64,000 nt of DNA, taken from positions 28,744 to 92,743 of the forward strand of contig CAIUMM010000152.1 of assembly GCA_903900265.1 (NCBI GenBank), written 5' to 3'. Below are positions 18,490 through 27,228 of this stretch, piece after piece. The notes beneath the pieces were generated by a model. It ran no database searches. It was given only the letters and a program-made list of their open reading frames with translations, and was not told the DNA's origin. Both the position numbers and the translations under genes were made by a program. Positions within the stretch are counted from its first letter, which is position 1; the number at the start of each line of letters is the position of its first letter. The stretch comes from an uncultured Pseudomonadota bacterium (GTDB taxonomy: Bacteria > Myxococcota_A > UBA796 > SXON01).

Positions 18490-21168
18490 ATGTCCTTTGC
18501 TGTCGGAGACCGTGTCCGTGAAGGCTCTCGTGCGGGAGTGGTGAAAGCCCACCGTCCGCAGGGCATGGTGGACGTGTGTTTCGACGACCGGGGCATCGTG
18601 GAGCGCCGTCCGGAGGGCAACCTGATGCGGGCCAACCCCGGGAAGAAAGACCTGTACGACCCGGCAGAGGAGCAGCGTCGCGCCGTCGTGCGCGGCATCT
18701 ACGAGGGCTTGGTAGCAAAGCGCCTCGGGATGCGCTTGGCGCAGTACAAAGCTCTCCGCGACATCGGGATGCACCCCGATCTGGCTGCATCCAAGCGGGG
18801 CATCATCACACAGCGGGAGTTCCGGGCCTTTGTGGACAAGGCGGAGCGGTTGTCCATCGGAGTGGGCCGGAAGCAGGGCTACGTGTCGTACATGGGCAAA
18901 AAGCCCACTCCCGCCGGGGCAGCCATCGCGTACGCGCGCTACGGGGCAGACCCCACGGTCGTTCAGCGAATGGCGAAGGGACACGCCCGTGCGCTGAAGC
19001 TGGCGAAGGAAAAGAAGGCTGCGGCACTCGCAAAGAACCGCAAGCTGTACGAAATCATGTTGATGCTGGCGCGCAAGGAGCAGACTCCGCGCGTCGTGGA
19101 GGAAATCGTGGCTGGAAAAACCGTGTCTCGTAGTCACCCCCTGCGCAAGAACAGCAGTTGGAAAGCCGGAGCGGCTGCGGCAGCGGGTGTTGGCTACCAT
19201 TGGCGAGATGTTCGCACGGGCGTCAAGGAGACCACCCCAACCACTATCTCCGCCGTCCTCCCTGCGAAGGACGCTCCCGATCACATCGGCTACTTCCTCG
19301 TCACCTTCGACGCGAACAACAAAAAGGTGAGGCGCGTCCTCGGGGAAGTGAGCGGGTGGCAGCTTGTCCGAAGCATCGACGCAACGCAGTACGCGGTGGG
19401 GGCGGTACGCGACGCTCCGGCGATCCACGTCGTCATCGAACAATGGCAGGGAAAGAAGAAGAAAAAGTTCTTCACCGTAGCCGGGCCGAAGGCGCGTCCT
19501 GCCGATGTGTTCGCAGAAAGGGTGGACGCGGAGAAGTGGGCCAAGTACCTCGACAGCAAGGCCGCCTCGTACAAGGTGCCGCAGGTGCATCACGTGTGGG
19601 CGGTGGGGAGCGTGTTCGGGGTAGAAGGCCCGCAGGCAGAAAACGCGATCTTCGACCGTACGAAGCGGCTGGAGGCGCAAGAGGCTCGCGGAGAGGACGT
19701 AGCCGACGACAAGTGGCTGTGGGCCAACCTCCAGTTCGAGGACGAAGGCAGAGCGGAGCAGCAGGCCGCGTTTCTCGATTGGCAAGAGGCCAAGAGCGGT
19801 GCGATGCCGATCATGGGCTACCGCACCAAGGAACCGTCCAAGGCATCCTTGGCAGACGCGGACGGGCGTTGGCGAGCCGGACAGAAGGCGGTGGAAAACT
19901 ACCACAACCTCATCCTCGCCTTCGACAAGGCGCAGGTGCGCTACGAGGTAGACGGGTCGGCGGCGGTCAGCGTGGCGCAGGAGACCGCTCGCAGGCACGC
20001 GCGGGACGCATCCGGACGGCTGGAAATCCGGGCTCCAGCCCCCACCAACGCCGCAACGCGACGGTTTGCCAAGCAGTCGCTCGGCGTCTTGCGAAGCAGC
20101 GCGGCAGCGCGTGGAGAAGATCGGAAAAAGATGACGGCCATTCGGGAGGAAGCGGCGGAGCGGGGCCGGAAGAAGCTGATCAACGCCATCGTGAAAGTCT
20201 CCGAAGCAGAGGCGTTGAAGGCGGTGGAGGCGTTCGCTCGGAACAAGTGGAGCGGAACCAACACGTACGCGAAAGTGCTGGCGATGCCCCGTGAAGTCAC
20301 GAAGATGCGGGCGAAGATCGCAGGGGGCTTCGACGTGGCTTCTCGCACGTTCGGGCCAGATCGCCGCACGGGGTTCGAGAAAGAGGACACCCTGTTGGAG
20401 CACCTCACCAAGCACCTCTGGCCGAAGGGAAAAATCCCGGTGAAGTACCTGCCTCGGTACACCCGCGAGACGCTTATCGACATGGATGTGGAAGACCTGA
20501 AGGCTATCGCGGAGGAGGAAGGCTTCTCGAAGGCACAAGTGACCAAGATGCTGGAAGCGGCGGAGATCACCGCGCTATCGCGGGTGAAGGGCGAACGTCC
20601 GGCGATGTCCGGCGTCGAGATGATCGGACGCGGCGGTTTCAACGTCCCGCTGACACCGGAGGCTCTCGCAGAAGGCGAAGCTCGGAGTACCCGTCGGGAC
20701 AAGCCGAAGGTCACCAAGCTGCGGGGGAGTCCCGGCGCTACGCCCGCATCTGCGCCGTCCACTACCCCTGCCCCCAAAGTCGGTCTCTCCCCGAAAGAAC
20801 AGGCGGAAATGATCGAGCTTCTCGCGCAGATCCGCGAGATGAAGAAAATCGTAAAAGCCGCTTCCCCCAAGACGAACGGCATGTGGAGCACCGGAGCCAC
20901 GGTTGCCATCAAGGGTGGCCGGCTCGCCGGGAAGTACGGCACCCGCGCCTACGAGGCCGCGCGTGCGTGGGCGGCTACCCCCGGAGGCAGTCGCGTCATC
21001 GCGCAGATTGTCGCCGTCGGGGTGTCGATGTTTGGAGCCCGTGCCGTCAAGAGCGGCAAGCTGACTCCGGGACAAAACGCCGCTATCCAATCGGAACTTG
21101 AACGGCGCACGGGGCAGAAAGCTGACCCGGCGACCGTCGCCCTCGCCCTTCACCTTGCCGGAGAATGA
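18490..21168 (+). CDS. 892-residue basic multidomain protein with SH3/KOW-like N-terminus
   Basis: Not recognised as a whole. Residues 4-45 resemble an SH3/KOW-like beta domain (VGDRVREGSRAGVVKAHRPQGMVDVCFDD). An Arg-Ala-Asn-Pro site follows at about 48, then a Lys/Arg-rich helical region (60-215), an Ala/Gly stretch after RKNSSW, an alpha/beta domain (240-400), long charged helices (400-700) and a Pro/Thr linker. The C-terminal 130 residues include a helix rich in small residues (residues 800-855) that may touch a membrane. A SAP- or LEM-like helix pair (ETLIDMDVEDLKAIAEEEGF) lies near 660. A large internal core or DNA-associated protein is inferred. The stop overlaps the next gene. Confidence 0.78.
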   Translation: MSFAVGDRVREGSRAGVVKAHRPQGMVDVCFDDRGIVERRPEGNLMRANPGKKDLYDPAEEQRRAVVRGIYEGLVAKRLGMRLAQYKALRDIGMHPDLAASKRGIITQREFRAFVDKAERLSIGVGRKQGYVSYMGKKPTPAGAAIAYARYGADPTVVQRMAKGHARALKLAKEKKAAALAKNRKLYEIMLMLARKEQTPRVVEEIVAGKTVSRSHPLRKNSSWKAGAAAAAGVGYHWRDVRTGVKETTPTTISAVLPAKDAPDHIGYFLVTFDANNKKVRRVLGEVSGWQLVRSIDATQYAVGAVRDAPAIHVVIEQWQGKKKKKFFTVAGPKARPADVFAERVDAEKWAKYLDSKAASYKVPQVHHVWAVGSVFGVEGPQAENAIFDRTKRLEAQEARGEDVADDKWLWANLQFEDEGRAEQQAAFLDWQEAKSGAMPIMGYRTKEPSKASLADADGRWRAGQKAVENYHNLILAFDKAQVRYEVDGSAAVSVAQETARRHARDASGRLEIRAPAPTNAATRRFAKQSLGVLRSSAAARGEDRKKMTAIREEAAERGRKKLINAIVKVSEAEALKAVEAFARNKWSGTNTYAKVLAMPREVTKMRAKIAGGFDVASRTFGPDRRTGFEKEDTLLEHLTKHLWPKGKIPVKYLPRYTRETLIDMDVEDLKAIAEEEGFSKAQVTKMLEAAEITALSRVKGERPAMSGVEMIGRGGFNVPLTPEALAEGEARSTRRDKPKVTKLRGSPGATPASAPSTTPAPKVGLSPKEQAEMIELLAQIREMKKIVKAASPKTNGMWSTGATVAIKGGRLAGKYGTRAYEAARAWAATPGGSRVIAQIVAVGVSMFGARAVKSGKLTPGQNAAIQSELERRTGQKADPATVALALHLAGE

Positions 21169-21170
21169 TC

Positions 21171-21575
21171 ATGCACGCACGTTTCCAATCCTCTCGCCAC
21201 CCGCGTTCGGGCTTTGGCGTAGCTTACACGGGACAAGACGACTGGGATTTCAGCAAAAACTCCAGCCAGCAGCCGACCACCGTCGTAGACGGCTCCGGCA
21301 CCAAAACGAAGGGCGGCATGTCCGACAGCAAGTGGAGTGACCTGATCAGCGGCATCAAGGATGTTGTCACCACCGGTATCCAAACCGTCGGCGGCATCGA
21401 GCAGCAGCGCCTCGCCGGCAAGTCCAGCACCGGAGGCGGCACCTACCAGCCGAGCACCGGCAGCACCTACCAGCCGAGCGGCAGCACAGGCATCTCCGGC
21501 ACTACCATCGCTATCGGCGTCGGTGTCGTCGCCGTGCTCGCGGTCGGCGGCTACTTCGTGTTCCGCAAGAAGTAA
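21171..21575 (+). CDS. RFxSSR-type membrane protein, C-terminal anchor
   Basis: 134 residues from ATG 21171, the second of two close ATGs, chosen because GGAG lies 7 nt upstream. N-terminus ARFQSSRHP; a segment VTTGIQTVGGIEQQRLAG in the middle; a Ser/Thr/Gly linker; then a hydrophobic helix (about 108-129) ending FRKK. The middle segment is closely matched in the next protein (ITTVGGLEQTRIIRAG), so the two are tandem paralogues. Minor membrane protein of unknown job. Confidence 0.78.
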   Translation: MHARFQSSRHPRSGFGVAYTGQDDWDFSKNSSQQPTTVVDGSGTKTKGGMSDSKWSDLISGIKDVVTTGIQTVGGIEQQRLAGKSSTGGGTYQPSTGSTYQPSGSTGISGTTIAIGVGVVAVLAVGGYFVFRKK

Positions 21576-21577
21576 CC

Positions 21578-21913
21578 GTGACCCATCGCCGCTTCCAGCC
21601 TTCGTACGGAGCGTACGGACTGTCCTCCGATAACGTGTCGAGCATCATCGGTGCGGGGGCAGACATCGCCTCGACCCTGATCACGACCGTGGGGGGGCTG
21701 GAGCAGACGCGCATCATCCGTGCCGGGGCCGAGGAGCAGGCAGCGGCGGAGAAGGCAGCGGCGGAGAGAGCGGCGCGAGACGACCGGCGGGCACGCCGTT
21801 CCGCACCTCCTCCGGCACCTGCCGGCATCGCCACGAGCACCCTCGTGCTCGGCGCAGCAGCGGCGCTCGTGACCGGGGTGCTCCTCACCCTCTACATTCG
21901 CCGCAAGAAGTAG
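21578..21913 (+). CDS. Paralogous small membrane protein, C-terminal anchor
   Basis: 111 residues from GTG 21578. Shares the RFQ N-terminus and the TTVGGLEQ segment with the preceding protein. Residues 50-75 form an Ala/Glu/Arg coiled coil, then Pro/Ala, a hydrophobic helix (about 86-107) and a tail RRKK. The order equals that of the protein at 8902. The group looks like an amplified family of anchors; function unknown. Confidence 0.77.
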   Translation: MTHRRFQPSYGAYGLSSDNVSSIIGAGADIASTLITTVGGLEQTRIIRAGAEEQAAAEKAAAERAARDDRRARRSAPPPAPAGIATSTLVLGAAAALVTGVLLTLYIRRKK

Positions 21914-21936
21914 TCCCTTCAGACGCAGGAATCCCC

Positions 21937-22923
21937 GTGCGACACGTCATGCAAAAGTTCGAGGCTTCCCGGAGCCAGTACGCGGGATCAACGTCCTGCT
22001 ACGACACGTACCACGCCGAATACAAGAAGTGGTACAAGCTCATGTGGGACACTCCGGTGTTCACGAAGAAGCGCGTCGAGTACGAGAAGAAGGCGAACGA
22101 AGCCCTGAAAAATCAGAAAGAGTGCGGCGAGGGCGGCGTGGGCATCTTCTCTGCCGGAGCTTCGGCGGCTGCGCTGTGGACGATGACGTACAGCAAGCGG
22201 AAGGCGGACGTTTCCGGCGCTCTGGGGCCGGAGGAGACCATCATCGCCGTCGCCAAGGGCATGAACCCCGGGGCGATGGTGGGGCTCGAAGATCGCGCCG
22301 TCATCAAGGGCGGCCTCATGGCGCTCTACCTCGCAGGGCTCTCCGACGTAGACCCGTCCTCGCTGAAGGTCACCACGCTGAACTTGGCGAAAGACGACGA
22401 GGCGTTGATCCGCGCCGCTGGCGGCAAGGTCACCGGCTCGATGCAGAAGGATCTGAACGCTGCGGCGGAGATCGTACGGGGCAAGGTCTCGGCGCAGGGC
22501 GACAACCTGAAAACGGCGGCGTGGGGTCTCCGGGGCAACTACATCCTCCTGACGCTGATGGGCTTCCAGATGGGCCACGCCACGGCGGCCATGATCCTGT
22601 CTGTGATTCCGGTGACGGCCATTGTCGGGGCCGCGATGTCCGCCCACGTTGCCATCACGAAAGCGGTGGCGGAGAACGTGTCGAACCAGATGAACTACTT
22701 CGTCAAGGACGGCATGGAGAAGTACGCCGCTGCGCTTCAGTTGGCTCCGCCGAAGGCCGGAGGCGGCGGCGGAGGCGGCGGGGGCGGCGGGATGATCTTG
22801 CGCGGCGGCGGCGGTCAGATCGCCGGAGGCGGAGGGTTTTCCCTGTCAGCGGTGCCGGTGTGGGGTTGGGTCGTCGGCGGCCTTGCCTTGGGTGCTGTGG
22901 TGTACGGAGTCACCCGCAAGTAG
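21937..22923 (+). CDS. Membrane protein with Gly-rich linker and two hydrophobic regions
   Basis: 328 residues from GTG 21937 (AGGAA 5 nt upstream). N-terminus MQKFEASRSQYAGS is a looser RFxSSR variant with two Cys following. Residues 60-200 are a helical domain; residues 200-245 are hydrophobic (LLTLMGFQMGHATAAMILSVIPVTAIVGAA in pieces), probably two spans. A run of about 12 glycines separates it from a final Trp-containing hydrophobic helix ending GVTRK. The last 109 bp overlap the antisense Nudix gene. A pore-like or bilayer-shaping role is possible but unproven. Confidence 0.76.
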   Translation: MRHVMQKFEASRSQYAGSTSCYDTYHAEYKKWYKLMWDTPVFTKKRVEYEKKANEALKNQKECGEGGVGIFSAGASAAALWTMTYSKRKADVSGALGPEETIIAVAKGMNPGAMVGLEDRAVIKGGLMALYLAGLSDVDPSSLKVTTLNLAKDDEALIRAAGGKVTGSMQKDLNAAAEIVRGKVSAQGDNLKTAAWGLRGNYILLTLMGFQMGHATAAMILSVIPVTAIVGAAMSAHVAITKAVAENVSNQMNYFVKDGMEKYAAALQLAPPKAGGGGGGGGGGGMILRGGGGQIAGGGGFSLSAVPVWGWVVGGLALGAVVYGVTRK

Positions 22924-23243
22924 GTCTCCACCCGCCACTCGTAGGCATCGTGGTGGGCGCTGAGGCGCACGGGGGTGTCCCGCATCACCCGTGCCGTGTA
23001 GACGTAGTGCCTGCCCTTCGGCCCGTCCTCCGTGCGAACGAGCATGAGCCGCCACGGGGGGATGGGGATGCCGGTCTCCTCGTGCACTTCCCGGAGCGCC
23101 GCCGCCGCAGGGTGCTCCCCGGGTTCGATGCGCCCTGCCGGATGCTCGTACGTGCCCGAACGCGTCTCCGTCCGGCTACGCCGGATGTAGAGAACGCGAC
23201 CGGAGGTGTCAACGACCCGGAGAGAAGCGGAGTAAGGACGCAT
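22815..23243 (-). CDS. Nudix hydrolase
   Basis: 142 residues. The Nudix box is complete: G-x5-E-x7-REVHEETGI (residues about 38-60), so a metal-dependent pyrophosphohydrolase of a nucleoside diphosphate-X substrate is expected; the substrate cannot be read. The C-terminal 30 residues are Pro/Thr-rich and are encoded antisense to the end of the neighbouring membrane-protein gene, so the natural C-terminus may be dispensable. It follows the 475-residue gene by 27 bp on the same strand and is probably co-transcribed. Contrast the degenerate Nudix domain at 2922-4463. Confidence 0.83.
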   Translation of the reverse strand: MRPYSASLRVVDTSGRVLYIRRSRTETRSGTYEHPAGRIEPGEHPAAAALREVHEETGIPIPPWRLMLVRTEDGPKGRHYVYTARVMRDTPVRLSAHHDAYEWRVETYLRVTPYTTAPKARPPTTQPHTGTADRENPPPPAI

Positions 23244-23270
23244 AGAACCGAGTCGTTGAATGTCGAAGGA

Positions 23271-24698
23271 CTACCGGTGGGGGTTGTTGAGGTAGCCTTT
23301 ACGGGCATAATACCCTTTCGACATACGCTTTCCAGACCCCGGCGAACGAGGCGGGTACTGAAGGCGACCCCCGGCAGCGGCGAGGGCGTCTTCGAGCCGG
23401 TGCACGAGCGCCGGGGTAGCCCGCTTCCGGTTACCCGGGAGATCAATAGACTTGATCATCATCCGAGCGTAGATTTTGGCGTCACTCAGAAAGCCTTCGG
23501 GATCGTGGATAATGTCCGCATCCGTCCAGTTTTTGAGATTGCTGTCGTATCTGCCAGCGTCTACCGAGGCTTCGATCAACGCATCCCGCAGTTCCCGGAG
23601 ATTTTTCGAGGGCTGACGGGGGTTGTAGTGCCCTGCCCCCATCAACGCCTCGTGTTCCGCCTGTTCGGAGTAGAAGCCCACCTTACCGGTACGCTGATCC
23701 ACATGGTAGACGATTTCGTCGCCGCTGCGGTCGGTCAGCCCGGGGGTCTGCCTCCGCAACATCGCCCATGCGCTTTTGAGCGACGGAGCCTGCCCGGACG
23801 TGTGGACGTACATGGCGAGGGCCGCTTCCGACTGCGCGGACGAGGGCAACCGGCGGGGGTTGTTGTAGTGCCCTGCCGACATCATCTTGAAGTGCTCCGC
23901 CTGCTCGGAGTACCAGCCCACCTTTCCGGTGCGAGAGTCCTGCGTGTACTGGATCTCATCCCCGAAGCGGTCTGTCAAGCCGGGGGTCTGCTTCCCCAGC
24001 ATCGCCCACGCTGCACGGAGAGACGGAGCCTGACCGGACGTGTGCACGTACATGGCGAGACCGCCCATTGACGCTGCCGCACCCTTGGGGTTGGCCCGGA
24101 TTTCTCCGAGCGCCTGCACCTTGGCCGCCGCTGCCATGATGCCCTTGGCTCCCCGCTTCTTCAGCGCCGCAGGGCTGGCGTACAGCGCCGGAGCAGGTAC
24201 AGATTCGGCGAACGAGAAGGGGGTGTACGCGACGGGGAGCGCGATGCCCTCCTCACGGAGACGTTCTTCGCGGGTCTTCGCGCGAATGACGCGGGTGGTC
24301 ATCCACGGCTGCGTGGGGTGGTTCGCCGGGCCGCGCTTGAACGGCGCAGCGCCGGTCTCTCCGTACGGAGAAACCTTCTTGTCGGCAACCATGCGACCCT
24401 GACGCCCGCCGGGCATCATCAGGTGCGGCTTCTTCTCGCCACGGGAGGTAGTGAGGCTGCGGGTGACGAAGGGCGCGTTGGAGTTCATGCCCATGATCTT
24501 GATGCAGCGGTAGCACGTGACCGTGCGGGCGCTCGAAGGACGTACGTCCCGGGCGCTCACCTTTTGCATACACAGAGGCTTGCCGTTATCCCCCTTGATG
24601 TGGGAACGGTCTCCGCCACCTGCGAGAACAGTTTCGTACCCTCCGCCGATTCGCTTGCCGTAGGGGTTCTCAATCAGGTCGAGGTCGAGATATTTCAT
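23271..24698 (-). CDS. 475-residue protein with two 80-residue repeats and a Cys cluster
   Basis: Not recognised. ATG 24698 follows a late promoter on the minus strand. Residues 40-72 contain C-x(n)-CYRC, a possible zinc site. Residues 213-365 hold two near-identical units of about 70 residues, period 80 (LAMYVHTSGQAPSL, TPGLTDR, GDEI, TGKVG(W/F)YSEQAEH, ending HYNNP or HYNP). A helical C-terminal domain and a basic tail with Asn-Asn-Pro follow. The repeated unit is rich in aromatic and His residues and may bind a ligand. It forms an operon with the Nudix gene. Likely a virion or host-interaction protein; this is a guess. Confidence 0.76.
   Translation of the reverse strand: MKYLDLDLIENPYGKRIGGGYETVLAGGGDRSHIKGDNGKPLCMQKVSARDVRPSSARTVTCYRCIKIMGMNSNAPFVTRSLTTSRGEKKPHLMMPGGRQGRMVADKKVSPYGETGAAPFKRGPANHPTQPWMTTRVIRAKTREERLREEGIALPVAYTPFSFAESVPAPALYASPAALKKRGAKGIMAAAAKVQALGEIRANPKGAAASMGGLAMYVHTSGQAPSLRAAWAMLGKQTPGLTDRFGDEIQYTQDSRTGKVGWYSEQAEHFKMMSAGHYNNPRRLPSSAQSEAALAMYVHTSGQAPSLKSAWAMLRRQTPGLTDRSGDEIVYHVDQRTGKVGFYSEQAEHEALMGAGHYNPRQPSKNLRELRDALIEASVDAGRYDSNLKNWTDADIIHDPEGFLSDAKIYARMMIKSIDLPGNRKRATPALVHRLEDALAAAGGRLQYPPRSPGSGKRMSKGYYARKGYLNNPHR
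23614..24060 (-). repeat. Two tandem in-frame repeats, period 240 bp
   Basis: Units at about 24060-23851 and 23820-23614 on the minus strand, offset by exactly 240 bp (80 codons), with high DNA identity. Recent duplication inside the coding sequence. Confidence 0.85.
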
Positions 24699-24718
24699 AG
24701 GTTGACTCCGTCCATACG

Positions 24719-24773
24719 AGGCTACCCTGTTGGCGACTCCTGCTCAACGCCCTGTCCGCACTCCGAGTGCTAC
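24719..24773 (-). promoter_or_regulatory. Late-type promoter, minus strand
   Basis: GTAGCACTC read from 24773 to 24765, TTGAGC 24747-24742, N17, TAGCCT 24724-24719; box to minus-10 49 bp. The box is part of a perfect palindrome GCACTCcGAGTGC. It lies inside the first codons of the opposite SNF2-like gene. Confidence 0.85.
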
Positions 24774-26403
24774 ACACCCGCTCGAACTCAAACCCTTTCA
24801 AGTCGAAGACATCGCCTCGCTGGAGAAACACGGCTTTCGCGCGTTGGTGGCGAACGCTCCGGGCACGGGCAAGACCATCATCTGCCTCTCGGCGATAGCG
24901 AAAAACGCCGCGCTGCTGACCCCGACGCTCATCGTCGCGCCCGCCTCCGTGGTGACGAACTGGCGACGGGAAGCACAGAAGTGGATTCCCGGTGTCCGGG
25001 TGCACTCCATCCTCGACACGCAATCGCCCATTCCCCGGAGCGCCCACCTCTACATCATCTCGTGGTCGTTGCTTCCGGTGCGCTACCTCGAAATCGCCGG
25101 GCTCCGGTGCAAGCTGATCATCGCCGACGAGGCCCACGCCGCAAAGAACGAGGAGGCGCTGCGCACGCAGGCGCTCGCGATTCTGGCCCGTCGGTCACCG
25201 CACCTCATCCTGTTGACGGGCACCCCGCTCATCAACCGCCCCGGAGAGATGGACGCGCTCCGCGACCTTCTCGGCGTCCCGGCAGACCAACCGATGCCGA
25301 TGCTGCGCCGACTGCTGGAGGAGGTTGTCCCGGAGATCCCCCCAAAGACCCGCTCGACGATCCCCATCACCTTACGACCGAAGGACGAGGCGGAATACCG
25401 GAGTGCGGAGGAGGACTTCGCCGAGTGGTTGGAGATGGAGCTTCAGAAGCGCATGGGGCGGGGCGAGGCACTCGCCACCGCGCAACGGGCGCTTGCGGCG
25501 GAAGCCCTCGTCAAGACGGGCTATCTCCGGCGCTTGCTCGGGCAGGGCAAGGTCTACGCGGCGAGCGATTGGATTGCACGGGCTGTCCGGCTCGGCGAGC
25601 CGGTCGTGGTGTTTGCGGAGCACCGCGAGGTGATCGACCGTCTCCAGAACCTTCTGCGCCGACAGCGGATCGGCTACGTCACCTTGGACGGCTCCGCTGC
25701 TCGCGGAGATCGGCAGAACGCGATTGACTTGTTCCAAGAAGGGAAAGTGCCTGTGTTCATCGGGAGCAAGGCGGCGTCTACGGGCATCACGCTCACGCGC
25801 GCGAAGCACCTCCTGTTCGTGGAGCGGTACTACACGAGCGCGGAGGAGGAGCAGGCCGAAGATCGCATCCGGCGCATCGGGCAGACACAGGCGACGACGA
25901 TCTGGTTCCTGCACGCCACGGACACCATCGACGACCGCATCGCCACCATCATCGAGATCAAACGGGCGATGGTCAAGAAGGCGATTGGGGCCGCCGACAT
26001 CGCGGAGCGGGAGGAGGACGCAGCGGTGGAGATCATCTCGGCATGGGGCACGCAAGCCGTCAGCGCCTTCAAGGGGGCGGAGACGGATCTCGGTCACGGA
26101 CGACCGATGCCGCCCATCCCGGCACCCCACGACGCGTGTGCGCTGGTGTTCAAGGCTCCGCGTTGGTCGCTGGAGAAGGCGAAAGCGTGGGCGACGCTGC
26201 ACGGGTTCCGCTTTGACCCGAACGCGTCGGCGAAGGTCGCCGGAGGCACCGTGCGGCTCACGACGAACCCCCCGGCGGCGTTCCTCTCGGGCAAGTTCTA
26301 CTCCGCACCAATCACGGCGGACATTCAAGTGATTCTCGGGATACGCCGTCCGCGTAGCACTCGAAGTGGAGTGCCGACCAAGGGAACAAAGAAGCGTCGA
26401 TGA
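24730..26403 (+). CDS. SNF2-like helicase/ATPase
   Basis: 557 residues from TTG 24730, with CGAGG 8 nt upstream. Superfamily 2 motifs in order: Walker A PGTGKT (about 44-49), motif II ADEAHAAKN (about 135), motif III LTGTPL, and in the second RecA domain FIGSKAASTGITLT (V) and QAEDRIRRIGQ (VI), diagnostic of the SNF2 group. C-terminal extension of about 110 residues of unknown function. Such phage enzymes act as DNA translocases or annealing helicases. It is a second SNF2-type ATPase besides the intein-containing one at 47008, with little similarity outside motifs. The 3' end of the gene contains the late promoter for the next operon. Confidence 0.9.
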   Translation: MATPAQRPVRTPSATHPLELKPFQVEDIASLEKHGFRALVANAPGTGKTIICLSAIAKNAALLTPTLIVAPASVVTNWRREAQKWIPGVRVHSILDTQSPIPRSAHLYIISWSLLPVRYLEIAGLRCKLIIADEAHAAKNEEALRTQALAILARRSPHLILLTGTPLINRPGEMDALRDLLGVPADQPMPMLRRLLEEVVPEIPPKTRSTIPITLRPKDEAEYRSAEEDFAEWLEMELQKRMGRGEALATAQRALAAEALVKTGYLRRLLGQGKVYAASDWIARAVRLGEPVVVFAEHREVIDRLQNLLRRQRIGYVTLDGSAARGDRQNAIDLFQEGKVPVFIGSKAASTGITLTRAKHLLFVERYYTSAEEEQAEDRIRRIGQTQATTIWFLHATDTIDDRIATIIEIKRAMVKKAIGAADIAEREEDAAVEIISAWGTQAVSAFKGAETDLGHGRPMPPIPAPHDACALVFKAPRWSLEKAKAWATLHGFRFDPNASAKVAGGTVRLTTNPPAAFLSGKFYSAPITADIQVILGIRRPRSTRSGVPTKGTKKRR

Positions 26404-26409
26404 TAGCGT
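26354..26409 (+). promoter_or_regulatory. Late-type promoter inside the SNF2-like gene, leaderless
   Basis: GTAGCACTC at 26354-26362, TAGCGT at 26404-26409, distance 50 bp. ATG 26416 follows 6 nt after the minus-10, so the mRNA is probably leaderless. Drives the small lysis/membrane operon. Confidence 0.75.
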
Positions 26410-26415
26410 AGTGTC

Positions 26416-26595
26416 ATGCGCTTTCACTCCTCTCGGCACGCCTACGGCTGCTGCTCCCCGTGCTCTTGCGGAGCGTCACAGGATTACGGCAGACCCCCTG
26501 TGGATTTCCGGGGCTACGGCAAGGTCGCGCTTGTCCTCGGTGTGATCGCGCTGATTGCGGTTGCCAACCCCTCTCCGAGTAAGGTGCGCGCATGA
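26416..26595 (+). CDS. 59-residue RFxSSR membrane miniprotein
   Basis: N-terminus MRFHSSRHAYG is a clear copy of the RFxSSR signature. Three Cys follow within eight residues (CCSPCSC gives four), then a hydrophobic helix at about 38-52 and a Val-Ala-Asn-Pro-Ser tail. No ribosome-binding site, consistent with leaderless start. Overlaps the next gene by ATGA. First gene of a six- or seven-gene operon of membrane and lysis proteins. Confidence 0.72.
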   Translation: MRFHSSRHAYGCCSPCSCGASQDYGRPPVDFRGYGKVALVLGVIALIAVANPSPSKVRA

Positions 26596-26945
26596 CGGAG
26601 CTTTCGGTCTACCTCGACTTTTTGCTGAAGGCCGGCGTCCCGGCGGGGCTCGGTGTCGTCATCGTGATGTACCTGCTCCGGGTCATCATCCCGGCACAGC
26701 AGAGGGCGTTCGCCAACGAGATGGCAGAGTCCCGGAAGGTGTTCCGGGAGACGCTGGAGAGCGAACAGCGCACCCACATGCTGCTGATGGGGACGCTCAC
26801 CGAGGCGATGAAGTCCGAGGGCAAGCAGACGCGCGCAGCTATCGACCGACTCAACGACACCAGCATGAAGCTCAACGAGGTCGTATTCAAGATGTACGGC
26901 TCGATGACCGCGCTCCCCAACGGCGACGGACGCCGCAGCATCTAA
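26592..26945 (+). CDS. N-terminally anchored coiled-coil membrane protein
   Basis: 117 residues. One hydrophobic helix at residues 9-32 (AGVPAGLGVVIVMYLLRVII), then a charged amphipathic coiled coil to about residue 100. Topology resembles phage holin accessory or spanin-like inner-membrane proteins. In the same operon as a multi-span membrane protein and an M15 peptidase, so a lysis role is plausible. Confidence 0.74.
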   Translation: MTELSVYLDFLLKAGVPAGLGVVIVMYLLRVIIPAQQRAFANEMAESRKVFRETLESEQRTHMLLMGTLTEAMKSEGKQTRAAIDRLNDTSMKLNEVVFKMYGSMTALPNGDGRRSI

Positions 26946-26963
26946 CGCACCTACGGAAAGAAC

Positions 26964-27227
26964 ATGGATCACGGTATTGAAGTCCCCTCCCCCGCCCCCG
27001 CCAAAGCGACGACCCCGGCTATCGAAACTCCGGCAGATGCGGAGCCGCCGATGCCGATCCCCGTCGCAGCCCCCGCAGCGACCACCGTTGCCGCCGAGCC
27101 CGTGGCTCCGGTAGCGACGGACAGCTACAGCGACAGCACGGAGTATCTGATCGGCGCGGCGGTACTCGTTTGCCTCGCTGCCATCTGGAAAGCGTACCGC
27201 AAAATCGCGCAAAAGCAGAAGCGTTGA
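26964..27227 (+). CDS. Pro/Ala-rich protein with C-terminal membrane helix
   Basis: 87 residues. Residues 7-50 are a Pro/Ala/Val/Glu linker, residues 58-75 a hydrophobic helix, ending YRKIAQKQKR. Shares a similar PVAPVA linker with the next protein, suggesting duplication or co-function. Candidate envelope-spanning or lysis accessory protein; not recognised by sequence. Confidence 0.72.
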   Translation: MDHGIEVPSPAPAKATTPAIETPADAEPPMPIPVAAPAATTVAAEPVAPVATDSYSDSTEYLIGAAVLVCLAAIWKAYRKIAQKQKR

Positions 27228-27228
27228 C

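Noticed and set aside
17566..20538. 990-codon open frame on the minus strand
   Set aside because: Spans several plus-strand genes with good starts and motifs, so it is a GC-rich shadow.
24763..24770. Start of the SNF2-like gene further downstream, to avoid overlap with the divergent promoter
   Set aside because: No Met, Val or Leu start with a ribosome-binding site before the Walker region fits better than TTG 24730.
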